Below the pieces are notes generated by a model. It had not been told where the DNA came from and did no database searches. It saw only the letters and a program-made list of their open reading frames with translations. Of a stretch of 64,000 nucleotides of DNA, positions 1 to 8,730 are shown piece after piece; position 1 is the first letter of the stretch; every line of letters begins with the position of its first letter. Origin of the DNA: Endozoicomonas gorgoniicola (GTDB taxonomy: Bacteria > Pseudomonadota > Gammaproteobacteria > Pseudomonadales > Endozoicomonadaceae); the NCBI RefSeq assembly GCF_025562715.2, contig NZ_JAPFCC010000001.1, forward strand, positions 3,614,501-3,678,500, read 5' to 3'. Position numbers and translations under genes: made by a program.

Positions 1-1
1 T

Positions 2-424
2 GTGAACTGCTGGCTGGGTTACCCCTATATGATGATCCTCACCATGGGGCTGCTGAAAGCCATTCCGGAAGACCTGTACGAAGCATCTGCCATCGACGGT
101 GCCAACCCGCTGCACAACCTGCGTCATATCACCGTACCGATGATTATTAAACCGTTGGTTCCGCTGTTGATTGCCAGCTTTGCCTTCAACTTTAACAACT
201 TTGTACTGATCAACCTGCTGACCGGCGGTGGCCCGAACCTGATTGACGCCTCCACCCCGGCAGGAGCCACGGACATTCTGGTGAGTTACACCTTCCGTAT
301 CGCCTTTGGCAGCTATGGGCAGGACTACGGTCTGGCGTCCGCCATTGCCGGTCTGATCTTTGTCATCGTTGGCGTTATCGCCTGGGCCAACCTGAAAGCC
401 ACCAGCAAACTGCAGGAGCAATAA
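2..424 (+). CDS. malF: MalF, maltodextrin ABC transporter permease (3' part only)
   Basis: The open frame enters from upstream of the window, so only the last 141 codons are present and the first codon here is not the real start. It is the C-terminal half of an inner-membrane permease of the maltose/maltodextrin importer. The visible part has the cytoplasmic EAA loop (EASAIDGANP) that docks on MalK, followed by hydrophobic spans. It closely matches the C-terminus of the complete MalF at 44417-45958, including the shared stretches TWLGYPYMMI-like and FRIAFG.YGQDYGLASAIA. malG follows after two bases, so the two are translated as an operon. The malE of this copy is presumably just upstream, outside the window. 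The family assignment is very firm. Confidence 0.95.
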   Translation: MNCWLGYPYMMILTMGLLKAIPEDLYEASAIDGANPLHNLRHITVPMIIKPLVPLLIASFAFNFNNFVLINLLTGGGPNLIDASTPAGATDILVSYTFRIAFGSYGQDYGLASAIAGLIFVIVGVIAWANLKATSKLQEQ

Positions 425-426
425 AC

Positions 427-1317
427 ATGGCAATGGTGCAACCAAGAAACCTGAAATACCGTGTTTGGGCAGCCCGACTGTTTCTGATCGTGTTCCTGTG
501 CCTGATCATGTTTCCGTTCCTGATGATCATTTCCGTATCATTCCGGTCCGGTAACTTTGCCACAGGCAGCCTGATTCCCAGTAATCCGAGTCTGGAGCAC
601 TGGGCCATGGCCCTGGGTATTCCCTGGGAAGCAGCTGACGGCACCATTATGGAGCCGACCTTCCCGGTACTCACCTGGCTGTGGAACTCCGTGAAGATCA
701 GCGTTGTGACATCCGCGTTTATTCTGCTGCTGTCCACTACCGGCGCCTATGCATTTGCCCGCCTGCGCTTCCGCTTCAAACAGGGGCTGCTGCAAATGAT
801 GATGATCATGCAGATGTTCCCGGCGGTACTTGCACTGGTGGCCTTCCACGCAATCTTCGACAAACTGGGCAACTTTATCCCATGGCTGGGGCTGAATACC
901 CATGGCGCGCTGACCATCGCTTACCTGGGCGGTGTGACCATGAACATCTGGCTGATCAAAGGTTACTTTGAAAGCATTGATAATGCCCTGGAAGAGTCTG
1001 CCGCCATTGACGGTGCAACTCCCTGGCAGGCCTTCCGCCATATTCTGCTGCCCCTGTCGGTACCGATTCTGGCGGTGGTGTTTATCCTGGCGTTTATTGC
1101 CACGATTGGTGAATACCCGGTGGCTTCCGTTCTGGTGCAGGACATGGACAAACTGACGCTGGCCGTGGGTGCCAACCAGTTCCTGAACCCGCAGAACTAT
1201 CTCTGGGGTGACTTTGCCGCTTCTGCGGTACTGACCGGCCTGCCGATCACGATTATCTTCCTGACGGCACAGCGCTATCTGGTCAGCGGACTCACCGCAG
1301 GCGGCGTTAAAGGTTAA
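427..1317 (+). CDS. malG: MalG, maltodextrin ABC transporter permease
   Basis: This is a 296-residue inner-membrane permease that pairs with MalF and MalK to import maltodextrins delivered by MalE. The length matches the E. coli protein (296). A hydrophobic segment near residues 14-35 precedes the periplasmic portion. The EAA loop EESAAIDGAT lies near residue 190 and the protein ends in the typical GLTAGGVKG. An AGGAG ribosome-binding site sits eight bases before the ATG, inside the end of malF. It is highly similar to the second MalG at 45997-46884, which starts with almost the same QPRNLKYRVWA sequence. Very sure. Confidence 0.97.
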   Translation: MAMVQPRNLKYRVWAARLFLIVFLCLIMFPFLMIISVSFRSGNFATGSLIPSNPSLEHWAMALGIPWEAADGTIMEPTFPVLTWLWNSVKISVVTSAFILLLSTTGAYAFARLRFRFKQGLLQMMMIMQMFPAVLALVAFHAIFDKLGNFIPWLGLNTHGALTIAYLGGVTMNIWLIKGYFESIDNALEESAAIDGATPWQAFRHILLPLSVPILAVVFILAFIATIGEYPVASVLVQDMDKLTLAVGANQFLNPQNYLWGDFAASAVLTGLPITIIFLTAQRYLVSGLTAGGVKG

Positions 1318-1347
1318 ACGACACTTTACAGCGAAAAATCAGAGTAT

Positions 1348-1378
1348 GCTGGCTGGGTAAAAACAACACTCAGCCAGC
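1348..1378. promoter_or_regulatory. Intercistronic hairpin between malG and malK
   Basis: GCTGGCTGGGT and ACTCAGCCAGC form an 11-base-pair stem with one G-U pair around a nine-base loop. No T-run follows on either strand, so it is not a standard intrinsic terminator. In an operon it could tune malK expression or protect the malFG mRNA. That role is inferred from position only. Confidence 0.5.
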
Positions 1379-1408
1379 CAAAACGACAAGATTACGGAAT
1401 TCAATATA

Positions 1409-2542
1409 ATGGCTGACTTGAAACTGGCAGGACTGGATAAAAGTTACGACGGCGGCAACTCTTACGTTCTGAAAAACATTAACCTGGATATTAACGACGG
1501 TGAGTTCGTTGCCTTTGTTGGCCCGTCCGGCTGCGGAAAATCAACCCTGCTGCGTATGATTTGTGGCCTGGAAGATATCACCGACGGCCAGCTGGAAATT
1601 GACCATGAACGTGTGAACGAAATGCCACCCAACGAGCGTCGTGTAGGCATGGTGTTCCAGTCTTATGCCCTGTATCCCCACATGACCGTGGCTGAAAACA
1701 TGGCATTCGGCCTGAAACTGGCGAAAGTCAAAAAGTCCGTTATCGACGAACGGGTTAAAGAAGCCGCCCGCATTCTGCAACTGGAACCTCTGCTGGATCG
1801 TAAGCCCAAAGCCATGTCCGGTGGTCAGCGTCAGCGGGTAGCCATTGGTCGCTCGATTGTTCAGGAGCCAAGGGTTTTCCTGTTCGATGAACCACTGTCC
1901 AACCTGGACGTTGCCCTGCGGGTACAGATGCGTCAGGAACTGTCCCGCATCCACAGTCGTCTGAAAACCACTGCCGTTTATGTAACCCATGACCAGGTGG
2001 AAGCCATGACCCTGGCTGACAAGATTGTGGTACTGAGCCCGCTGGCACAGGGCGCAGAAAGCAACCTGGAGCAGGTAGGCGCACCACTGGAACTGTTCCA
2101 TCACCCGCGCAACAAGTTTGTTGCAGGCTTTATTGGCTCGCCAAAGATGAACTTCTTCCGGGGTGAAATTGTGGAAGCCGGTGCAGAGAAGACCATTGTC
2201 CGCCTGGAAACCGGCGAACAGATTGTTGCCTGCAATGATAGCTCTTCAGCAAAGGCCGGTGACAAAGTCACACTGGGGATTCGCCCTCAGGATGCCCTGG
2301 CTGAAGCAGAAGGTGACAATATCATCACCGGCACCATCAAGGCGCTTGAGCGCCTGGGTACAGAATCCTTTGTGTATCTGAATCATCCGGCGATTGAGGA
2401 AGACTTTATTTTAAGAACCGAAGACTCCCGTCGTCGGGAAGAAGGCTCAGAATTCAAAGTCGGCGTGCCTGAAGAAAGCTGCCATCTGTTTAATGAAAAG
2501 GGTTTGGCATTCCCACGCACCAAAGCGCCACATTACGACTAA
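1409..2542 (+). CDS. malK: MalK, maltodextrin importer ATPase
   Basis: This is a 377-residue ABC ATPase that energises MalFG. Visible motifs are Walker A GPSGCGKST at residues 38-46, the signature SGGQRQRVAIGRS near residue 135, Walker B VFLFDEPLSNLD, and the switch histidine in VYVTHDQ. The C-terminal third (from about residue 235) is the MalK regulatory/TOBE-type domain that in E. coli MalK binds MalT and the glucose-specific IIA protein. Length is normal (E. coli 371). It lies 91 bases after malG, with a hairpin in the gap, and its close paralogue is at 46937-48070. Very sure of the family. Maltodextrin specificity follows from malF, malG and malQ on either side. Confidence 0.96.
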   Translation: MADLKLAGLDKSYDGGNSYVLKNINLDINDGEFVAFVGPSGCGKSTLLRMICGLEDITDGQLEIDHERVNEMPPNERRVGMVFQSYALYPHMTVAENMAFGLKLAKVKKSVIDERVKEAARILQLEPLLDRKPKAMSGGQRQRVAIGRSIVQEPRVFLFDEPLSNLDVALRVQMRQELSRIHSRLKTTAVYVTHDQVEAMTLADKIVVLSPLAQGAESNLEQVGAPLELFHHPRNKFVAGFIGSPKMNFFRGEIVEAGAEKTIVRLETGEQIVACNDSSSAKAGDKVTLGIRPQDALAEAEGDNIITGTIKALERLGTESFVYLNHPAIEEDFILRTEDSRRREEGSEFKVGVPEESCHLFNEKGLAFPRTKAPHYD

Positions 2543-2560
2543 TTACGTTTAAATTGTTAC

Positions 2561-2592
2561 GTAGGTTGGGAAGAGCGTAACTCCCAACCTAC
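2561..2592. repeat. Palindromic REP-like element between malK and malQ
   Basis: GTAGGTTGGGA and TCCCAACCTAC form a perfect 11-base-pair stem around a ten-base loop. The GTAGGTTGGG...CCCAACCTAC core resembles a palindromic sequence dispersed in many bacterial genomes. No T-run follows. It sits in the only sizeable gap between malK and malQ, and the second mal operon has no counterpart there (its gap is 12 bases). Confidence 0.55.
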
Positions 2593-2621
2593 AGGCTACA
2601 ACTACCTGAAATTAAGTTATC

Positions 2622-4802
2622 ATGTCAGATCACCAGTTGATTAATCAGCTCGCCGGGCTGTGCGGCATTTCCAGCGAATACCTGGATGCCGATGGATTAC
2701 CGGTTACGATTACCCCTGAAAATAAAATCCCGCCTTTACAGGCTATGGGCTTTGATTCAGGCAGTAAGCAGTCCATTAAAAAAGCGATTGAAAAGAAACT
2801 CAAAGAGAAGTGGCAGCAAACGATTCCTGCTGTTGCCGTGTTGCATCAGGACAAGCCTTTTGCCATTGATATTCGCCTGTCTGAAAAAAAACTGCCTGAA
2901 CAGTTTAAAATTACCGTTACCCTGGAATACGGCGAAGTTCGTATTTTCCGGCGTGAACTGAACGACCTCACGATTATTGAAAAAGGCAAAATCGGCAAAG
3001 ACCCTAAGGTCTGCCTGTCACTGCCTCTGCCTGCTGACCTGCCTCTGGGTTATCACCAGCTGGAAGTTGCAGGTATCGCTTCAACCTGTTCTTTAATTGT
3101 GGCACCGGAAACCTGCTATGAATCGGAAGCCCTGATAAAGGGTGGAAAAATCTGGGGTTCTGGTATCCAGTTGTACTCTGTTCGCTCCAAAAACAACTGG
3201 GGCATGGGCGATTACCGGGACCTGAACGACATGGTCAGCCAGCTGGCCGATAACGGTGCTGACTTTGTAGGTCTGAACCCGGTGCATGCTCTGTACGCCG
3301 ACAACCCACTGCACTGCTCACCTTATAGCCCATCCAGCCGTACTTACAGCAATGTGCTTTACATCAACCCTGAACAGGTGCCTGAGTTTAGCGAGTGTGA
3401 AGTGGCACGACAGCGTTTTTCTGAAAAAGATTTTCAGAGTCGTCTGTCCGAAGCACAACAGCAGGATTACGTTGATTACGAAACCGTTGCTTCCCTGAAG
3501 TTTGAAATACTGGAAAAGCTATACGACTTCTTCTGCAAGGTACATCTGAAAAACAATACAGATCGTGCTGCTGCATTCATCGATTACTGTAACGAGAACG
3601 GTGAAAGCCTGCGTCAGTTTGCGACATTTGACGCATTGTTTGAACACTTCCGCAAACAGGACCCGATGAACTGGGGCTGGCCTTGCTGGCCTCAGGCTTA
3701 CCAGACGCCAGACACGAAAGAAGTGAAAGCGTTTGTGAAAAAGAATGAAAAGCGAATTCGTTACTTTGAATTCCTGCAATGGCTGGCCAGTGAACAGTTT
3801 GCTGTCGCCCAGAAAACCGCTACGGACAAAGGCATGATGGTAGGCGTCTACCGCGACCTGGCCGTCGGTGTTGATCGTGGTGGCGCGGATACCTGGAGCA
3901 ATCCGAGCCTGTACTGTCTGGATGCCAGCACCGGTGCGCCACCCGATGCCCTTGGACCACAGGGTCAGAACTGGGGGCTACCGCCGTTTAACCCGATGGT
4001 TCTGCAAGAGCAGAAGTACGAGCCATTTATCCGCATGATCCGCAATAACATGCGCGACTGTGGCGCACTGCGCATTGACCATGCCATGGGGCTGTTCCGT
4101 CTATGGTGGTGCCCGAACGGCAAGAGCGCCGCTTATGGTGCTTATGTTCACTATCCTCTGCAGGACCTGCTGGGCATTATAAAACTGGAAAGCCGTCGTC
4201 TGAATTGTCTGGTCTTTGGTGAGGACCTGGGTACTGTTCCAAAGGAAATTGAAGAAGCCCTGCCACCGGCACGCCTGTATTCCAGTCTGAACGGTATTCA
4301 CCTGCAGGAGGGTGATCGCTATCCAATGCCCGACACGTACAAACCCCGGGCCATGGCAAACCTGACCTGCCACGATACACCGCCATTGAAAGGGTGGTGG
4401 GAAGAGAAGGATCTTGACGTTGCGAACAGTCTGGGCATCTTTGATGATGAGCGTACCCACAAAGAACGCATCGACCGGGAATACACCCGTAAAGCCGTTG
4501 TGAACACGCTGGCAATGATCGGTGAGCTGCCTTATGGCATTAACCCTCATGCACAGAACAGTCCGGCTTTCAGTCGTGAGTTGATGGAGCGCTTTACCTA
4601 CTATCTGGCACTGGCCAGCTCACAGATCACCAATGTGCAACTGGAAGACTGCATGATGATCAACACGTCCGTTAATGTCCCCGGCACCAGCACGGAGTAC
4701 CCGAACTGGCGTCGTCGTTTAACGGAGAACCTTGACGAGTTTTTTGCTAACGAAGACAACCGTCGTTTCTTCCATAACATTTCCCAGTGTCGTAAGGCGT
4801 AA
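2622..4802 (+). CDS. malQ: MalQ, 4-alpha-glucanotransferase (amylomaltase)
   Basis: This is a 726-residue cytoplasmic GH77 enzyme that moves glucan chains between maltodextrins and releases glucose. The catalytic aspartate lies in ALRIDHAMG, the acid/base glutamate in VFGEDLG, and the third conserved acid in CHDTPP. GVYRDLAVGVDRGGAD is a further GH77 landmark. About 140 N-terminal residues precede the barrel, as in bacterial MalQ of the long type. In most relatives the third motif begins with Asn (NHD, as in the copy at 48083-50284), whereas here it is Cys. The start has only a weak ribosome-binding site. The gene ends the first mal operon. Family assignment is very sure. Confidence 0.95.
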   Translation: MSDHQLINQLAGLCGISSEYLDADGLPVTITPENKIPPLQAMGFDSGSKQSIKKAIEKKLKEKWQQTIPAVAVLHQDKPFAIDIRLSEKKLPEQFKITVTLEYGEVRIFRRELNDLTIIEKGKIGKDPKVCLSLPLPADLPLGYHQLEVAGIASTCSLIVAPETCYESEALIKGGKIWGSGIQLYSVRSKNNWGMGDYRDLNDMVSQLADNGADFVGLNPVHALYADNPLHCSPYSPSSRTYSNVLYINPEQVPEFSECEVARQRFSEKDFQSRLSEAQQQDYVDYETVASLKFEILEKLYDFFCKVHLKNNTDRAAAFIDYCNENGESLRQFATFDALFEHFRKQDPMNWGWPCWPQAYQTPDTKEVKAFVKKNEKRIRYFEFLQWLASEQFAVAQKTATDKGMMVGVYRDLAVGVDRGGADTWSNPSLYCLDASTGAPPDALGPQGQNWGLPPFNPMVLQEQKYEPFIRMIRNNMRDCGALRIDHAMGLFRLWWCPNGKSAAYGAYVHYPLQDLLGIIKLESRRLNCLVFGEDLGTVPKEIEEALPPARLYSSLNGIHLQEGDRYPMPDTYKPRAMANLTCHDTPPLKGWWEEKDLDVANSLGIFDDERTHKERIDREYTRKAVVNTLAMIGELPYGINPHAQNSPAFSRELMERFTYYLALASSQITNVQLEDCMMINTSVNVPGTSTEYPNWRRRLTENLDEFFANEDNRRFFHNISQCRKA

Positions 4803-4811
4803 CACTGAACA

Positions 4812-4839
4812 GCAGCCCGAATACCCATATTCGGGCTGC
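4812..4839. terminator. Hairpin between convergent malQ and the TonB receptor gene
   Basis: GCAGCCCGAAT and ATTCGGGCTGC form a perfect 11-base-pair GC-rich stem with a six-base loop. It lies ten bases past the malQ stop and about 30 bases past the end of the oppositely oriented receptor gene. There is no T-tract on either side, so termination efficiency is uncertain. Its position between convergent genes suggests a bidirectional 3' end. Confidence 0.55.
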
Positions 4840-4869
4840 CATACCCAAACGTTAACCTGAAGAAGTCCC

Positions 4870-7062
4870 TTAGAACTTCCAGGAAACGGTGGCCTTAACA
4901 TTGCGTCCCATTCCAGGAACCCGTGCTGCCAGATAAGGCTCGTAGCTTTTGTTAAACAGGTTATCCACCGATACCACAGCTTTCAGCCCGTTCAGATGGT
5001 TCGCCTTCGGCTCCCACTCCATAAACAGGCCGTGAACGGCATAGCCCTTGCTGCGACCATAAAGAGCATACAAATGATAATCCGGGTCCAACTCAATCAC
5101 CGTATCACCGGAGTTTTTCACAAACTTGCCTCGCCAGCCCAGACGCACATCCTGTTCAAGCCATTTATATCCCAGAACCATATTGGCTTCCTGTGGCGGC
5201 ACTTCGTTGACGGGAGCATCAACACCATTGGGATCCCGGGGCGTCCCTTTATACTCGCTGTCCATAATGGAGAAATTCAGAGAGGCGAATACTCTGGGCG
5301 CATCATAAAACAGTTCCGCTTCAATACCCTGAACGTAATAACCTTTATGATTCAGATAGTAGTCCTGCTTCGGCAGTTTAGATCCAGTGGAATCCCTCTT
5401 AGTGTATTCACCCAGACGGCTGTGGATATTATCCTTCACCTCCTGGTGAAAGAGTGTTGTTCTTACCAGCAGATTGTCGTCTGATGTAACAACCCCGTCA
5501 AAGGACTTCAGAAAGCCGACACGGATTGCGTTGATGGTTTCAGGTTTCAGGCTCCGACTCACCGCCGATACACCAGCACGCTGACTCTGAACATGATACA
5601 GCTCATCAACAACCGGTGCCCGGAACGAGTGACTGATATCACCAAACAGTGCCGTATTCTGGTTCAGACGATAATAGAGCCCAAGCCTTGGGGAGAAACC
5701 GGCATAACTCTTTTTGCTGTAGTCATGACCTGCTTCCGGGTTATTAAACTGTGGAGCCAGATTCGGAACCCCTTTATTGGTTATATGGTCATAACGCAGG
5801 GAGGGAGTAATAGTAAGACGATCAATAACAATTTCGTCCTGAATAAATGCTGACCAGAAAGTCTGGGTACCTCCCGGCATATAATAGGGCTGATAATAAC
5901 CGTTATTGTATTCTCCTCTGCCTTCCTTGCTCAGATTAACCATCATGACATCCCGCTCCTCTTTATGAAACTGAACACCATAGGTCAGAGTGTTCGGCAC
6001 TCTCATAACGTTGAAAGTCTGAACATTCTTTAACTCCGCAAACCAGGTTTTATAATCCGTCCAGTTTTTGTTACCCATGTTGGCCCCTTTAAACTTCGTA
6101 GCATTCTCAGGGCGCTTGTCATACTGATCGGTATTGGCCATAGAAAGGGTGAACGAGGTATCAAACCAGTCACCGGAGATGTAGTGGTGTTTAAACACAA
6201 CCGTTTCATCATCCGTTTCACGCCAGACAGTTTTGCTCCTGAGATCCCCTCTGAGCTCAAACAGACCTCTTTTTGCAGCAAAGGGCACAGTGCCACCGTC
6301 TTTATTAAGGATATAAGTCAGGTTAATATCATGACCATTCTGAAAATCGTACCCCAATTTAATCAATCCAGACTTTGAATTCATGCCTGAATAATTAAAG
6401 GTATTGCCCTCACCGTCTTCCATATTACCGGCACGGCGTTTATTGATATTAACCACCACATCAAAAGGGTTGTCCTTGCCCCCGGCATACACACTGCCAG
6501 AGTAAAGTTCCATATTATTATTTGTACCAAAGCCATATTTAACCATCGCGCCCACGGTTTGATTCGGCTTCAGCAGATCATCTGCGTCTTTGGTTTCCAG
6601 ATTGATTACGCCACCAAAAGCACCATTACCATATAGAGCAGAGTGAGGTCCTTTATTTACCTCAACGGCCTTTAACAGCTCAGGCTCAATAAAGAGGGAG
6701 CCCTGCCGATATTTTTGAAACATTTTAGGCGCACCATCAAGCCTGACCTGGACATCCTCCACATCGGCACCAAACCCCCATATGCTGATGGTATGCCCGC
6801 CTACCCTGGGGCTTCCACTTAAACTGGTGCCTGGCAGATCATCCAGCAGTTCCTGCACTGTAGTGGCCTGCCTCCGATCAATCTGTTCGCTTGTCAGAGT
6901 TGACTTTCCCACATTGGAAGCGTCAACCTTACTGGCAATTACCGACACCTGGGGAAGTACAATAACCTGATCATTGTCTAATGAATTGCTTTCACTGATA
7001 TCAGCAATAACAGGACCTGTTATCATTACGGAAAGAAGAAGAGACCAATTTTTTCTCAACAC
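4870..7062 (-). CDS. TonB-dependent outer-membrane receptor, probably for haem or another iron source
   Basis: This is a 730-residue outer-membrane receptor. An N-terminal signal peptide ending near VIADI precedes a TonB-box-like VIVLPQVSV. The plug domain follows with VQELLDDLPGTSL and VNKGPHSALYGNGAFGGVINL, then a 22-strand-type barrel ending in the terminal aromatic residue of VSWKF. SFRAP near residue 480 matches the FRAP box of haem/haemoglobin receptors. The partner NPNL box is not obvious (SRSLKPE occupies that place), so haem is only a favoured guess. The start is a GTG with GGAG upstream. A perfect Fur box and promoter lie about 410-460 bases upstream, pointing to iron repression. 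Family sure, substrate unsure. Confidence 0.85.
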   Translation of the reverse strand: MLRKNWSLLLSVMITGPVIADISESNSLDNDQVIVLPQVSVIASKVDASNVGKSTLTSEQIDRRQATTVQELLDDLPGTSLSGSPRVGGHTISIWGFGADVEDVQVRLDGAPKMFQKYRQGSLFIEPELLKAVEVNKGPHSALYGNGAFGGVINLETKDADDLLKPNQTVGAMVKYGFGTNNNMELYSGSVYAGGKDNPFDVVVNINKRRAGNMEDGEGNTFNYSGMNSKSGLIKLGYDFQNGHDINLTYILNKDGGTVPFAAKRGLFELRGDLRSKTVWRETDDETVVFKHHYISGDWFDTSFTLSMANTDQYDKRPENATKFKGANMGNKNWTDYKTWFAELKNVQTFNVMRVPNTLTYGVQFHKEERDVMMVNLSKEGRGEYNNGYYQPYYMPGGTQTFWSAFIQDEIVIDRLTITPSLRYDHITNKGVPNLAPQFNNPEAGHDYSKKSYAGFSPRLGLYYRLNQNTALFGDISHSFRAPVVDELYHVQSQRAGVSAVSRSLKPETINAIRVGFLKSFDGVVTSDDNLLVRTTLFHQEVKDNIHSRLGEYTKRDSTGSKLPKQDYYLNHKGYYVQGIEAELFYDAPRVFASLNFSIMDSEYKGTPRDPNGVDAPVNEVPPQEANMVLGYKWLEQDVRLGWRGKFVKNSGDTVIELDPDYHLYALYGRSKGYAVHGLFMEWEPKANHLNGLKAVVSVDNLFNKSYEPYLAARVPGMGRNVKATVSWKF

Positions 7063-7469
7063 AAAAACAATACTCCACTGACCTGGTAAAATAATGATTA
7101 GGAATAGTTCTGAAATAACTTCCTGGTTTGCACTTCACATCTTCGTAGTAATGACAAGTTCAGATACTTTGAAACAGGAACTTATTTCCAGATGAATAAA
7201 AGAGACCATCGCGGTGACAATTTTTTTAAAAAATAATCATCAATACGTTGTCTGAAAAAATTTGTTAAACCGTTATTGTTTGGAGTTGAGTAACACAGCC
7301 CCTGTGTCTTCTGAAAAACCTGCTGCACAGTTATGTACTCGCAACAGGGTAACTAACAGCTCCCAACTGAATTCGGTTTCTTGCAGCAATGACAGACTCA
7401 GCGCTCTCCTACCAACCACCTCGGTATATTTCTTTGAATTTCAAACGGTTAATTCTTAAAAGGTGCTTT

Positions 7470-7498
7470 ATTTTATAAGTATTATGATAACAAATCAA
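7470..7498 (-). promoter_or_regulatory. Sigma70-like promoter reading toward the TonB receptor
   Basis: On the minus strand the sequence is TTGATT, a 17-base spacer, then TAAAAT. These match the -35 consensus at 4 of 6 and the -10 consensus at 5 of 6 positions, at ideal spacing. The -35 begins three bases from the Fur box, so the pair looks like an iron-regulated promoter for the receptor. The assignment rests on sequence match only. Confidence 0.55.
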
Positions 7499-7501
7499 CG
7501 C

Positions 7502-7522
7502 TAATGATAATAATTATCATTA
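7502..7522. promoter_or_regulatory. Fur box
   Basis: TGATAATaATTATCA at 7505-7519 is an exact match to the 7-1-7 Fur consensus, and the symmetry extends to a perfect 10-1-10 palindrome over 7502-7522. Ferric-uptake-regulator dimers bind such sites when iron is plentiful. It lies between divergent genes: about 440 bases before the receptor start and about 209 bases before the start of the secreted protein at 7731. It could control either or both. Confidence 0.85.
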
Positions 7523-7730
7523 ACTTTCTATATCAAATTTAGCTACTACGTTTAAGGCAGACCATTTTTCAGCAGCAACCCGCTTCCTGTGCAAAAAGCT
7601 GGACGAAAGTACCAGTCAATATGAGACTTTCATCCAAACGTTATAAATACTTTTCAATTCTCCCATCGCCTTGCATTTATCATCTACACTGACAGCCTCA
7701 ACAGAGCCTATACTCGTTTTCGAGGGAATA

Positions 7731-8708
7731 ATGACTCACCCGAAAGGTCTTTGCATTCATGTACTGGCAGTACTTCTCCTGTTCATGCCTGTACATGCTT
7801 CCGGACTTCTTTTTGTATTCAAATATGAAATTAAGCCAAATAATGCCAAACCATTTACTGCACGGGTTGAGATCACTTGTCCAGACCCGGCTGATCAACC
7901 ACAAGTGCTGCCAGTTTCTTCTGCCTCAACACCAACAGGCACTATCCAGATCACTACCATCCTGACCACTGAATCAGAACAAAGTGACACGGCAAGCAGT
8001 TCTGCTGGTAATGGAATCCGAAGGATTCACTATTCCCTGCAACCTCTGCCCCCGGAGCAAATAGAGGATTCGGAGACAACCTACGCCTTACTTAATGATA
8101 ACGATGAGCTAATTCAACAAGTCACTCTGGACCCTTTCACCCTTCAGCTATTAGAAGGCATTGAAACCTTACTGACACCAGCGGAGTTTCAACAGGCTAT
8201 TCGTGCTGGAAGCCAACCGTTTTTTTTAGCTTTACTGCCAGCATTAATTGATAGCAGTTCCCAAATTGACTACCCAGTCTACCAATCACCCGACGAGCCT
8301 CCCGGCTCCGGCAATCAAGCATCTCCAATGGGGCTGGCACTTCAGACATTTCCTGACACACAAGAAACAGCAATCATTCACTATGAGAATTTTCTTGCCA
8401 ACCACCGGCTAGCCTCAAAAGTAGAACATATGGAAACCAGTACCAATCAATCTCTGTTTACCATTACCCTGATGGAATGCGGTGAAATCACAAGCGAAGC
8501 GTCAGACACAGAAGCATCAGAAAGGACACCGGCAGGCGGTCGATATGCCAGCAGTGACAGCCAGAATCCATTGACTGCTTCTCACTCGGATGTTGCTTTT
8601 TCTGGTCTTCTTACCACTTTGAGGCTTATTCTGACTACAACCCAACTGAGACTGTCAACAACAAAACCTCCTGGAAATTTTTTCCGTGGTCGTTCATCCA
8701 GTATTTAG
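7731..8708 (+). CDS. Unrecognised secreted protein
   Basis: I do not recognise this 325-residue protein. The frame is open from 7671, but I chose the ATG at 7731 because GAGGGA sits seven bases before it and a clean signal peptide (hydrophobic VLAVLLLFMPV, cleavage near VHAS) follows at once. The mature part is rich in Thr, Ser, Glu and Pro. It has no transmembrane span after the signal and ends in a basic, serine-containing tail (FFRGRSSSI). There are few cysteines (CPD and MECGE regions). A Fur box lies 209 bases upstream, so iron control is possible. It is not followed by a same-strand gene. Coding status looks good; function is unknown. Confidence 0.65.
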   Translation: MTHPKGLCIHVLAVLLLFMPVHASGLLFVFKYEIKPNNAKPFTARVEITCPDPADQPQVLPVSSASTPTGTIQITTILTTESEQSDTASSSAGNGIRRIHYSLQPLPPEQIEDSETTYALLNDNDELIQQVTLDPFTLQLLEGIETLLTPAEFQQAIRAGSQPFFLALLPALIDSSSQIDYPVYQSPDEPPGSGNQASPMGLALQTFPDTQETAIIHYENFLANHRLASKVEHMETSTNQSLFTITLMECGEITSEASDTEASERTPAGGRYASSDSQNPLTASHSDVAFSGLLTTLRLILTTTQLRLSTTKPPGNFFRGRSSSI

Positions 8709-8730
8709 GCGAATCTCTGAGAACAACCCA

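Larger units (their letters stand above)
7063..7730. other. Long AT-rich intergenic region between divergent genes
   Basis: These 668 bases hold no convincing gene. They separate the TonB receptor (leftward) from the unknown secreted protein (rightward). The recognisable content is the Fur box at 7502-7522 and an adjacent leftward promoter-like pair at 7470-7498. The receptor transcript would have an unusually long leader of roughly 400 bases. I see no clear RNA gene or riboswitch in it. Confidence 0.6.

Noticed and set aside
541..1041. Long antisense frames opposite malG, malK, chpA, pilB, pilC and other genes
   Set aside because: They lie wholly inside strongly supported genes on the other strand and show no family resemblance.
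7262..7459. 65-codon open frame in the receptor promoter region
   Set aside because: No ribosome-binding site and it lies across the probable leader of the receptor mRNA.
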